Assembly: GCA_046485045.1 (NCBI GenBank)
Contig: JAWOHT010000052.1
Location: 1-64,000, forward strand
DNA from: JAFGPL01 sp046485045
Lineage (GTDB): Bacteria > Bacteroidota > Bacteroidia > Bacteroidales > UBA10428
DNA: 64,000 bases
Reading direction: 5' to 3'
Of the stretch, positions 10,001 to 16,891 are shown one piece after another (position 1 is the stretch's first letter; each line of letters opens with the position of its first letter). Under the pieces are notes generated by a model that did no database searches, was not told the DNA's origin, and saw nothing but the letters and a program-made list of their open reading frames with translations. The translations under genes and the position numbers were made by a program.

Positions 10001-10197
10001 CCGTCAATGTTTGTTATAGTTCCCTGTTGGGTTCCTTCAATAATAACATTTACACCAGGTAAAGCAGTTCCTGATTCGGCTTCTGTTACTGCACCTGAAA
10101 TGACTTTTTCCTGTCCCCAGATATTAAAATTTACTGTAAATAAAATAGCACAGGAAACAATAAGCATGTGCCAGAATCGATTTTTTTTTGTGGTCAT
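7060..10197 (-). CDS. SusC/RagA-family TonB-linked outer membrane transporter
   Basis: A 1045-residue TonB-dependent transporter. A signal peptide of about 29 residues (ending NFNIWGQ) is followed by a carboxypeptidase-regulatory-like (CarboxypepD_reg) domain at about 33-107, a DEVVVIGYGTQQK element near 112-124 typical of SusC plugs, the plug domain to about 235 (with IRIRG, PLIIIDG and LKDASAAIYG) and a 22-strand barrel ending in NFGINLVF with the usual terminal Phe. There is no N-terminal FecR-interacting extension, so it is not of the sigma-signalling subtype. It forms the transport pair with the SusD gene downstream. A 545-base gap lies upstream. Confidence 0.96.
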   Translation of the reverse strand: MTTKKNRFWHMLIVSCAILFTVNFNIWGQEKVISGAVTEAESGTALPGVNVIIEGTQQGTITNIDGLYEISVPSDQAKLIFSFIGYNTETIAVAGKTVINVRLIPDLQALDEVVVIGYGTQQKVTVTGSIASVTGEEIQKSPSANMATSLAGRLPGVIIRQDNGEIGYDNPTIRIRGVATWENASPLIIIDGIERSGLGQIDPNDIESVTVLKDASAAIYGVRAANGVILVTTKRGKPGKPTFNITYNHGIYQPTRIPEMMDAPTFAKVANENAEWKTKSRTNLPYSDEDIAAIAADTSSRFANTDWVEEVLKPYSLQRRMSFTSSGGSENIKYFISFGSLEQDPIFKNSIAGYSQYNLRSNIDFQVNQYLSVSLDIAGRIEKRSRDILGSTDTWVNTLNGVPTAPAVWPNGEYAPGRGAQSPLFLDRMGYLNQEDMPIESMANFDLKIPHINGLGVDGSFFTDFGNRFSKRWSTPWEYTTYSAATEKYTTEITSNEIRLEESSRRTSAYTYNFRLKYNRSFGNHFIDAFVLWEQYEIKRNDHTLARLNFASTGIDQLFAGGNDHELDWEKLTGTASEDARRNQLGRFNYDYAHKYMVQLQFRRDGSTRFPKENRYGFFPGVSVGWRVSEEAFMQNITWLNNLKFRASYGQLGNDKVGDSGFPYLTTYKYRAVSEITGMSVFVYNTKNGLVGSKLIEKDIEPNLAIRWETAEKYNVGFDASLLDGKLDVVAEFFYETRKDILTQRRSVPGTIGVDEKKLPEENIGKSKNRGLELAITYNNNVGDLRYHISGNFAYARNEIVYMDEAEGTPDWQRREGNVIGSDTWYRSDGIYSDTSEINSSVHKQIGIIEDLLGTIKIKDISGDTAITGADMERIDLSYLPEITYAVNVGLEYKGFDFSMLLQGQARAHYYQALGATQKHYILGAGENNLAYRAQDRWWYDNTNGTMPRVGDNNSPAESDFYLFTGNFLRIKNLELGYTLPSGFLERMSIKKLRLYISGFNLYTFSKNKWIDPENDNRLSDNSRGGEIYNYPINRVYNFGINLVF

Positions 10198-10342
10198 AAA
10201 TTAGGGTTTAATATGAATAAATAATATGGATTTCTTTGCTGTAATGAAGAACTTAGAATTCTCATCCTTTATATTACTACTTTAAAAACACATATGGCAA
10301 TCTCTATTCTTTTGCCCTAAAAAATTCATAAAAAGATATAAA

Positions 10343-10371
10343 ATCTAAGTATATTTAGTTTATATTTAGAT
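10343..10371. promoter_or_regulatory. Candidate operator palindrome upstream of susC
   Basis: ATCTAAGTATA at 10343-10353 and TATATTTAGAT at 10361-10371 are inverted copies with one mismatch, separated by 7 bases. The site is about 150 bases upstream of the susC start. A palindrome of this size in a promoter region could bind a dimeric regulator, but AT-rich palindromes also arise by chance. Confidence 0.25.
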
Positions 10372-10573
10372 AGTTACAAACAAAAGACATATCTAATCTG
10401 AATGTAATAATACCTTTTTTTTTCATAAAAAAAAAGCCTGTAGGTTTGATTTTACAGCAGAAAAAATATCAAGCGATGGAGGGGGTAATGGTTAAATCAC
10501 TAACCTATTGGTAGTTTATGTACAGAAGACGTATATTGAAGGTATGTTATGTAAACAAGTACTTTATTATTGG

Positions 10574-10686
10574 TTCTAAGAAAACGCCAATTACTGCGTT
10601 ATGCTCATCTTTCAAGTCAGTCACTTACTTTAGTAAACTCCTGACTTTCAAGACTCGCAAGTCTTGTTTTTGACGCTTTCTTAGAA
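10574..10686. repeat. Small element with terminal inverted repeats and an inner hairpin
   Basis: TTCTAAGAAA at 10574-10583 is repeated in inverse at 10677-10686. Inside lies a perfect 7-bp hairpin (CAAGACT, loop CGCA, AGTCTTG at 10649-10666) followed by TTTTT on the + strand. There is no gene on the + strand here, so the hairpin is not an ordinary terminator. The structure resembles a miniature palindromic or MITE-like element. It lies 57 bases beyond the helicase gene. Confidence 0.4.
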
Positions 10687-10742
10687 GCCACTTCTGAAGA
10701 AGAAAAGTTTTCTTGGAAACACTAATTAAACGAAATTGAGAT

Positions 10743-11966
10743 TTAATTTATGAATGTCAGTGCTTTTCCTGTTTTTCCTGCACGTCCTGTGCGTCCGATA
10801 CGATGGATATAGCTGTCGTAATTCTGTGGTACCTGGTAATTGATAACATGTGTTATGTCTTTTACATCTATACCCCTGGCAGCTACATCGGTAGCAACCA
10901 GTACCTGAATTTCGCCATGTTTAAATTTATCGAGTGCATGCTGCCTGCTCCGCTGTGATTTTTCGCCATGTATCTGTTCTGCCAGAATGCCCGATTTTTT
11001 AAGTTTTATACATAGTTGGTCAACCCTTCTCCTGGTTTCGGTAAAAAGCAATACTTTTCCGAAATCATCTTTTTCAAGCATTCCAAGCAAAATCCTGAAT
11101 TTATCTTCATCTTTTCCTACTCGTATAATATCCTGCTCAACCGATTCGGCTGCCGATTTGCCGCTACTCACTTTAATTTCAACAGGATCGGTAAGTATTG
11201 AAGAAATCAGCGGTTGCTGCGATTTGTCAATGGTTGCAGAAAACAACATGGTTTGTTTGCGGTTAACCATTGCGCCGATAATCTTCTTCATATCATCAAT
11301 AAAACCCATATCAAGCATTCTGTCGAATTCGTCAAGAACCAGCACGGTAAAGCTCTTTAACTGAAGTACATTCTTATTCTCCAGGTCGAGCAAGCGTCCG
11401 GGTGTACCTACGATAAGGTGATTATGTTTTCTTAATTTCTGCAAATCATTGTTAATGCTGACACCCCCGATAAAACAAGCACTGTAAAGACCAAGCCCCG
11501 CAGTCATACTCCTGAACTCCTGTTCAACCTGTCCGGCCAGTTCACGGGTGGGAACTATTACCAGTGCTTTCAGCATATTTTTATTAACCAGCAGACGATC
11601 AATGATCGGAATTAAAAATGCTGCTGTTTTTCCAGTACCGGTTTGTGCAATTCCAAGTAAATCTTTGCCTTCAAAAAGTGTTTCAAGGCTCCTGTCTTGT
11701 ATTTCGGTAGGTATTACATAACCTTTTTTTGTGAGGTTCGCTTTTAATTTGGGGTTAATCGGCATCTGACTGATTGTTCTGCCGGGTTCAAATTTGTTTT
11801 CTGTTTTTTCGAAAGCCTTTTTTACAAAAACAGAAGGATCAAAAGCAAACCTGCTTTTTGCCTTTTCCCTGTTTCGGTTCTGAAATGTTGGTTTTGCCTG
11901 GTTGTTGCCAGTTTTGAATTTCTTACTGTCTTTTCTTCTTTTTTGAAAATTGTCCTGATTGCTCAT
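10743..11966 (-). CDS. DEAD-box RNA helicase (RhlE-like)
   Basis: A 407-residue ATP-dependent RNA helicase likely involved in ribosome assembly or mRNA turnover. Visible motifs are the Q region (around 70-95), motif I AQTGTGKT, Ia PTREL, GTPGR, motif II DEFD (an A-to-F variant of DEAD), motif III SAT, motif V ARGID and motif VI HRIGRTGRAG. The basic tail usual in this family is placed at the N-terminus here (residues 1-45, rich in K, R, N, Q), and the protein ends about ten residues after motif VI, shorter than RhlE of proteobacteria. A TACCTTTG -7 box lies about 255 bases upstream, implying a long leader. It is monocistronic. Confidence 0.92.
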   Translation of the reverse strand: MSNQDNFQKRRKDSKKFKTGNNQAKPTFQNRNREKAKSRFAFDPSVFVKKAFEKTENKFEPGRTISQMPINPKLKANLTKKGYVIPTEIQDRSLETLFEGKDLLGIAQTGTGKTAAFLIPIIDRLLVNKNMLKALVIVPTRELAGQVEQEFRSMTAGLGLYSACFIGGVSINNDLQKLRKHNHLIVGTPGRLLDLENKNVLQLKSFTVLVLDEFDRMLDMGFIDDMKKIIGAMVNRKQTMLFSATIDKSQQPLISSILTDPVEIKVSSGKSAAESVEQDIIRVGKDEDKFRILLGMLEKDDFGKVLLFTETRRRVDQLCIKLKKSGILAEQIHGEKSQRSRQHALDKFKHGEIQVLVATDVAARGIDVKDITHVINYQVPQNYDSYIHRIGRTGRAGKTGKALTFIN

Positions 11967-12228
11967 TTTAAAATGTAGTAAATTAATAATATTTATTATT
12001 ATGGATTGCAGTTAAAGATGAGCCATCTTTAAAGAGGTTTATAAAGACAGAAATTAGTGTTTTCCGGCGATTGTAAAACCTGAATAGTTGTTCATCATTA
12101 TATTTTTGTCAAATTTTAGGGAATTTTTCTGCTAAGTTTCAGCGTTTTATTACCGAAATATTAGAAATGACAAAAACTCACAACTGAAAATAAGACAATA
12201 TGCAATAGCATAACGGGGCGCAAAGGTA
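11967..12228 (-). promoter_or_regulatory. Promoter and long 5' leader of the DEAD-box helicase gene
   Basis: The complement of 12221-12228 reads TACCTTTG, a perfect -7 box, but no -33 TTTG is evident. Transcription would start near 12215, leaving a leader of about 250 bases with no gene in it. Inside it a 9-bp perfect stem (TTAAAGATG at 12012-12020 with CATCTTTAA at 12024-12032, loop AGC) lies close to the start codon. Long structured leaders on DEAD-box helicase genes are commonly regulatory (cold or autoregulation); this is inference here. Confidence 0.4.
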
Positions 12229-12329
12229 TACTATTTTTATTCTAAATCATTATTTTTTGTTAAATATTTATTTGATTATCAAAGTTTGGTATAATGAGTC
12301 GTCTCGAATGTATATGTGCCCCGGTTGCG

Positions 12330-12434
12330 AAGAGGCTGTTTTATAAGGGATTAAAGTCGTTCACTTATCGACTCCGCTCAGTGTAGCAAGTGTCTGTTAA
12401 TTTTATGTGTGGTTGAGCGAAGTCGAAGCCTCTT
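12330..12434. repeat. Nested palindromic REP-like element
   Basis: Two nested inverted repeats: AAGAGGCT at 12330-12337 with AGCCTCTT at 12427-12434, and inside it CGACTCCGCTCA at 12369-12380 with TGAGCGAAGTCG at 12414-12425 (11 of 12 pair). The inner CGACTnCGCTCA motif is a palindrome often repeated between genes in Bacteroidota. It lies between asnA and the helicase promoter, where it may also serve as the asnA terminator. Confidence 0.55.
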
Positions 12435-12452
12435 TATTATTACAGGTATATC

Positions 12453-13493
12453 TTACACAAGAAATATGTTATTTTTTTTGCACTGTTCAATCATCTCCCC
12501 TGACCAGATGCTTGATTGAATCTCACCGATATGCGCTTTTTTAAGGTAATACATACAAATTCTCGATTGCCCGAGACCGCCACCGATAGAGAGCGGAAGC
12601 TCATTATTTAAAAGCCGTTTGTGAAATAGCATTTCTTTACGGTTGGTAGTGTTGGTTATTTCGAGCTGGTGAAGAAGGGTTTCCCTGTCAACCCTTATGC
12701 CCATAGAAGAGATTTCGAAGGCTGATTCGAGTACCGGGTTCCAAAGAAGTATATCCCCGTTGAGCCCTTTGTATCCAGAGCGGGTCGGAGTGGTCCAGTC
12801 GTCATAGTCGGGCGCCCGGCCGTCGTGAGGATTTCCGTCGCCCAGCGGGCCTCCGATGCCGATAACGAATACAGCGCCATATTTTTTAACCGCCTCGAGT
12901 TCACGCTCTTTTGGGGTGAGTTTAGGATATTGTACCTGTAACTCTTCAGCATGAAGAAAAGTGACCTCATCGGGGAGAATTGGCTCAATCTTCGGATAGT
13001 GTTCGTATATCACAAACTCGGTGCGTTTTAAAACTTCATATATTTTGCGTACTATATATTTCAGGAATTCAAGGTTTCTCTCGGATTCGCTTATTACCAG
13101 TTCCCAGTCCCACTGGTCAACATAGAGCGAATGAATATTGTCAAGATCTTCATCGGGCCTAATGGCGTTCATATCGGTATAAATACCGTACCCATTTTCG
13201 ATTCCATAATCGGCAAGCGCCATTCTTTTCCATTTAGCAAGTGAATTTACCACTTCTGCCGTATGGTCGTTCATATCTTTTATCGGAAAGGTAACTTTGC
13301 GCTCCACCCCGCTCAAATCATCGTTAATGCCGGTACCCTTCAGCACAAAAAGCGGTGCGGTTACCCTTCGCAGCCTGAGTTCAGACGATAGGTTTTGCTG
13401 AAATGTGTCTTTTACAAGCTTTATCGCTTTTTCTGTTTCTTTAAGGTTAAGAAGGCTATGGTAGTTACTTGGGTAAATAAGTTGTTTGCTCAT
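12453..13493 (-). CDS. asnA: Aspartate--ammonia ligase (asparagine synthetase A)
   Basis: AsnA makes asparagine from aspartate, ammonia and ATP. It resembles class II aminoacyl-tRNA synthetases. The 346 residues match the family length. Recognisable stretches are the N-terminus YPSNYHSLLNL, the LRLRRVTAPLFV segment, SLYVDQWDWE, the GGPLGDGNPHDGRAPDYDDW loop and the C-terminal IGGGLGQSRICMY ATP-binding motif. The gene is divergent from an Lrp/AsnC regulator, the same arrangement as asnA-asnC in Escherichia coli, which strongly suggests that regulator controls it. Its probable promoter lies about 330 bases upstream. Confidence 0.97.
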   Translation of the reverse strand: MSKQLIYPSNYHSLLNLKETEKAIKLVKDTFQQNLSSELRLRRVTAPLFVLKGTGINDDLSGVERKVTFPIKDMNDHTAEVVNSLAKWKRMALADYGIENGYGIYTDMNAIRPDEDLDNIHSLYVDQWDWELVISESERNLEFLKYIVRKIYEVLKRTEFVIYEHYPKIEPILPDEVTFLHAEELQVQYPKLTPKERELEAVKKYGAVFVIGIGGPLGDGNPHDGRAPDYDDWTTPTRSGYKGLNGDILLWNPVLESAFEISSMGIRVDRETLLHQLEITNTTNRKEMLFHKRLLNNELPLSIGGGLGQSRICMYYLKKAHIGEIQSSIWSGEMIEQCKKNNIFLV

Positions 13494-13860
13494 GAGATAT
13501 TTTTTTTATTTTTTATGCTGTTATTCTAAAAACATTTAAACCATGTGAACCTGAGAAGGGAAAATGAATTTTAAATACTGAAAGTAAATGGCTGAGAATA
13601 ACATAAGATGCATGAACTGCACGGTCATGCACCTTACAATTTTTTTAAACAAAAACACGCCCTGTATTACCCAGGTCCATAATCCCTTTAACTATGAAAA
13701 ACTTTTGCCCGCTAAACAAGTATTTTGCCTTTAAAAATTTACTTGTTGTAAGCTTTTTTTAATTTTTTTAGCAAAATCATTAACTTTTTAATATATTTTG
13801 CCAGTTTTTGTTAAAAATTTAAATCAGGACAAATCTATTAAATTATTGAATATTTCCAAA
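13494..13860 (-). promoter_or_regulatory. asnA promoter and long 5' leader
   Basis: On the leftward strand TTTG (complement of 13857-13860), a 19-base spacer and TAGATTTG (complement of 13830-13837) match the Bacteroidota promoter consensus. Transcription would begin near 13823, leaving a leader of about 330 bases. It contains a stem-loop with arms TGCATGA and TCATGCA near 13610-13630 and an 11-codon open frame starting at about 13679. AT content is very high elsewhere. Operator sites for the divergent Lrp/AsnC protein should lie in 13494-13956 but I cannot point to them. Confidence 0.4.
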
Positions 13861-13956
13861 ATAATTTTATTTTATGCTGCCAAATTAATAATATTGCTTA
13901 CAAATTATAATTTAAATAGGGTTTTTAATTAAAATATAAAGCTTTTTAAAAAAGAT

Positions 13957-14424
13957 ATGAAAAATAACTTTCAAATTGATAGTCTTGACAGAAAGATACT
14001 TGAGATGCTCATCAAAGATGCAAGGGTACCATTTCTTGAAGTAGCGAGAGAATGTGGTGTTTCGGGCGCAGCCATTCATCAGCGTGTACAAAGGTTGATA
14101 AGGCTTGGTATCATTTCGGGCAGCCAGTTTAATCTTGAACCTAAAAAACTGGGGTATTATACCTGTGCCTATATTGGTATTTACCTCGACAATGCCGGGT
14201 TGTTCAACGATGTTTCGGGAAAATTGTTAAAGATATCAGAGATCGTACAATGTCATTATACTACGGGGCAGTATTCGATGTTCCTGAAAGTGTATGCCAA
14301 AGACAATGAACACCTTAAAAGGATTCTTTCTGATAAAATACAGGCGATAAAAGGAATATCAAGAACCGAAACGTTCATTTCGCTTGATGTACTGGTAGAC
14401 AGACAATTGCCTGTTATAGAGTGA
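13957..14424 (+). CDS. Lrp/AsnC-family transcriptional regulator
   Basis: A 155-residue Lrp/AsnC protein. The N-terminal winged HTH begins at DRKILEMLIKDARVPFLEVA and contains the recognition region VSGAAIHQRVQRLIRLGII. The C-terminal RAM ligand-binding domain spans about residues 68-150 (AYIGIYLD, VQCHYTTGQYSMFLKVYA, TETFISLDVL). Such proteins bind amino acids, typically asparagine for AsnC and leucine for Lrp. The divergent asnA gene makes asparagine sensing the leading hypothesis, although ligand residues cannot be read off. The stop is only 8 bases from the end of convergent rlmB. Confidence 0.93.
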   Translation: MKNNFQIDSLDRKILEMLIKDARVPFLEVARECGVSGAAIHQRVQRLIRLGIISGSQFNLEPKKLGYYTCAYIGIYLDNAGLFNDVSGKLLKISEIVQCHYTTGQYSMFLKVYAKDNEHLKRILSDKIQAIKGISRTETFISLDVLVDRQLPVIE

Positions 14425-14432
14425 TTGCCGGT

Positions 14433-15245
14433 TTAAGCCGGTACTGCAAAGTTTCTTTGCCGCACAGCCTCGTAAAGGATTATCGCTGTTGCCACACTTA
14501 CATTGAGAGATTCTATTGTTCCAAACATTGGTATTTTTACCAGGGTATCCATAAGCTTTAATACCGGCTTTGACAATCCTGTGTCTTCTGCGCCCACCAC
14601 AAGTGCGCATGGCGACGTATAATCGGTCTGGAAGCATGAAACTGCTGCTTTTTCTGTGGCGCCTGTAAGTGTAAGGCCGCTGTTTCGCATATATTTAAGG
14701 GTTTCAGCCATATCTGCAACTTTGCACACTGGAATGTTATGCAGGGCGCCTGCTGAAGTTTTTATGGCATCGGCATTTACCGAAACCGACCCTTTTGAAG
14801 GCAATACAATGGCATCTGCCCCCGCGCATTCGGCGGTACGGGCAATGGCACCAAAGTTTCTTACATCGGTTATCCCGTCAAGCACAAGAACGAGGGGGTT
14901 TTTTCCCTGTTCAAATACAAAGGGGATGATCTCTTCGACCCTGGAATATTCTATAGAGGAAAGAAAAGCAATAATTCCCTGGTGGCTACCGCCTGTGAGG
15001 TGGTTAAGCTTTTCAACCGGCACATATTGCACCTGTATCTCCCGAAGCCTTGCCTGTCTTATCATCTCATCCAAAGGTTGGCCGGCTGCCCCTTTCCTTA
15101 CCATGATCTTATCAATCACCGTGTCGGAACGTAAAGCCTCTGAAACAGCTTGAATTCCATATGAGATGTTTTTTTTCATACTTTTCTGTACATCCTGATT
15201 GTTTGTACGATCAGGCTTGAAGATTTTTTTTAGTTCTTTTTGCAT
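14433..15245 (-). CDS. rlmB: 23S rRNA (guanosine-2'-O-)-methyltransferase RlmB (SpoU family)
   Basis: A SPOUT methyltransferase that would methylate the 2'-OH of G2251 in the P loop of 23S rRNA. The N-terminal substrate-binding domain starts at ISYGIQAVSEAL. The catalytic SpoU domain shows motif 1 (NFGAIARTAECAGAD), motif 2 (VVGAEDTGLS) and motif 3 (IPMFGTIESLNVSVATAIILYE), which form the deep trefoil knot. Starting at 15245 gives 270 residues. An internal ATG at 15179 gives 248 residues and starts right at the conserved domain, so it is a serious alternative. It follows the GWxTD gene after 85 bases in the same direction and is probably co-transcribed with it. Confidence 0.93.
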   Translation of the reverse strand: MQKELKKIFKPDRTNNQDVQKSMKKNISYGIQAVSEALRSDTVIDKIMVRKGAAGQPLDEMIRQARLREIQVQYVPVEKLNHLTGGSHQGIIAFLSSIEYSRVEEIIPFVFEQGKNPLVLVLDGITDVRNFGAIARTAECAGADAIVLPSKGSVSVNADAIKTSAGALHNIPVCKVADMAETLKYMRNSGLTLTGATEKAAVSCFQTDYTSPCALVVGAEDTGLSKPVLKLMDTLVKIPMFGTIESLNVSVATAIILYEAVRQRNFAVPA

Positions 15246-15330
15246 AATAAATCAGGTTTCGTTCGCACCCGGTTTTTAACCGGAAGATAAGATTTTGTTT
15301 GTATTATCAATAATTCTTGCGGGCAATGAA

Positions 15331-16638
15331 TTAATCAAGCATAAATACACTGCCGTTTCTCCATGTATCAATGGCCTGTTTCCAATGGCCTTCGCTGCTT
15401 TCAGAACGTTCAAGAAGGTAATGGTTTTCGGCGTATGGAGAAGCTACATGACTGAAAATAAATGTAACATTAGAACCAGAGCTTTTTTTGAAGTAAACCC
15501 ATCGTTCTTTGTTGTTGTCAACATATATGGCCTGGGGGGGGCCGTAAATAATAAAGATCATTCCCCTGTCGGTAAGCCAGCCTGGTTTAAACGAGGTAAA
15601 ATAATAATTTGAAAAGAATACGCGGGTATAGAAAATTCTTATAAGTTCTCTTGCGCGTTCTGTCCCGTCTGCATTGTCAAGCCAGAATTCATCTACTGCA
15701 AATTTCTTGTTCGTGGCTTTTTTAATCCTTTCATACTCGGCATAAGTGGCAATGTACTCGATTGGCTGCACCATCTCTGCCGAGTTTTTTATGCGGGGAA
15801 AATTACCTCCGAAATTTAGCACTGTCAATCCCGCTTTAACTGCTGTATCAAACTGAAAGAAATAGATGCCTTCGTAAGCAAGCTGATAGGATATATCGGG
15901 GCTATAGGGCATAATCCATAAACTATCGGGGTTGCTGAGGTAAATATTTTCTCTGTAACTCGTAAACGAGGGTTTTGGCAGCGGCACCTCCTTTCCGTAA
16001 TACGACACAAAAACTTTCTTATGTTTTGCCGGGTTGTTGTACAGTATCCTGAACATGCTTTTGCCAAGCACATAGGGCGCAAAATAGGGAAGGCCTGACT
16101 TCTCTTCCCTGATCATGAAGTTCTGTTGAGACAAGGTAGTGCGTTTGTCGACATAGATGTGCCTTATCACCTCTTCTCTCCTGATAAGGTCCATGGCCTG
16201 AATTTTCAACTGATAAAGTTTGCCGGGCACGGCCCTGAGCAATATCTCTTTTACAGCCCTTTGTTCGGGGGTGTCGCGCAAAAAAGTATAAGTCACAGAA
16301 CCACTGTCTGCCATTACATCTTCAGTGGGTTTTACAATTTCGTAAAGATGATAATTTACCCTAAAGGAAGCCTTGTATAAACCTTCGGGATTGGCCTGGC
16401 TGTAAAGGAGCTCTTTGGGAAAAATCTTTACAAAAAGGGTAGAGGTATTTTCATCATTGTGGTATACCGAAAAGGCCGGGTGTATTTTTGAGCTCGACGG
16501 GTTATAGATTTTGGCTACATTTTTCTCTTTTACAGTATTCACAGGGGCCGAACATGTAATGAAAAGCAGGAAAATTACCGCTGGCGCTGCAACGCGGGGA
16601 AGTTTAATTATACCATATAATGATTGGTTATTTTGCAT
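15331..16638 (-). CDS. GWxTD-domain lipoprotein
   Basis: The protein carries the signature GWLTDRGMIFIIYGPP (around residue 370), which names the GWxTD domain found mostly in Bacteroidota and Acidobacteria. Its function is not established. Choosing the ATG at 16638 instead of one 15 codons upstream places a clean signal peptide at the N-terminus ending in the lipobox FITC, so the product (435 residues) is probably an outer membrane or periplasmic lipoprotein. The middle is beta-rich (NYHLYEIV, YLSNPDSLWIMPYSPDISYQL). It precedes rlmB in the same direction. Confidence 0.85.
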   Translation of the reverse strand: MQNNQSLYGIIKLPRVAAPAVIFLLFITCSAPVNTVKEKNVAKIYNPSSSKIHPAFSVYHNDENTSTLFVKIFPKELLYSQANPEGLYKASFRVNYHLYEIVKPTEDVMADSGSVTYTFLRDTPEQRAVKEILLRAVPGKLYQLKIQAMDLIRREEVIRHIYVDKRTTLSQQNFMIREEKSGLPYFAPYVLGKSMFRILYNNPAKHKKVFVSYYGKEVPLPKPSFTSYRENIYLSNPDSLWIMPYSPDISYQLAYEGIYFFQFDTAVKAGLTVLNFGGNFPRIKNSAEMVQPIEYIATYAEYERIKKATNKKFAVDEFWLDNADGTERARELIRIFYTRVFFSNYYFTSFKPGWLTDRGMIFIIYGPPQAIYVDNNKERWVYFKKSSGSNVTFIFSHVASPYAENHYLLERSESSEGHWKQAIDTWRNGSVFMLD

Positions 16639-16741
16639 GCGATAAAGGTAATTATTTTCCTTTGTTTGTGCTATATTTTTCAAAGTTGGTGACTGACTTC
16701 CTGCCGTCTGGAGGCTGTCTGAAAAGTCCTCCTGGCGAAAA

Positions 16742-16786
16742 TTCCTGAGAAAGCCAGCCTGAATATTCCAGTCGGGCAGGCAGGAA
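16742..16786 (+). repeat. 45-base dispersed palindromic repeat, copy 1
   Basis: A segment bounded by TTCCTG and CAGGAA that matches 37 of 45 positions of another intergenic segment at 49996-50040. Both are followed by a TTCTTAAT or CTCTTAAT stretch. Ends are inverted, giving a hairpin. It lies between the ABC-F gene and the GWxTD gene; the rest of this 253-base gap is featureless except a GAGGCTG at 16711. Confidence 0.55.
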
Positions 16787-16891
16787 ATTCTTAATAAACA
16801 TTAACTCTTATAATTAAAAGATTAACTTATCGCGTTTGGGATGAGCATTTTAAGAATTTTAAGACAACCTCGATTGGGGACGCTCATCATT

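Larger units (their letters stand above)
10198..10742. other. 545-base intergenic region upstream of susC
   Basis: AT-rich and without an open frame worth calling. It must contain the susC promoter, but I find no perfect TAnnTTTG box on the leftward strand. Near 10343-10371 there is an 11-bp imperfect palindrome that could be an operator, and at 10574-10686 a 113-base segment bounded by 10-bp inverted repeats. Homopolymer A/T runs occur around 10414-10435. Confidence 0.6.

Noticed and set aside
5303..10197. A complete polysaccharide utilisation locus
   Set aside because: Only the SusC/SusD pair is present, without any carbohydrate-active enzyme or dedicated sensor.
10649..10666. Hairpin as terminator of the DEAD-box helicase gene
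   Set aside because: The T run follows on the opposite strand to the gene. It is better seen as part of the inverted-repeat element.
14425..14432. Terminator between the Lrp-type gene and rlmB
   Set aside because: Only a 4-bp CCGG stem around 14427-14441, reaching into rlmB, and no T run; too weak to call.
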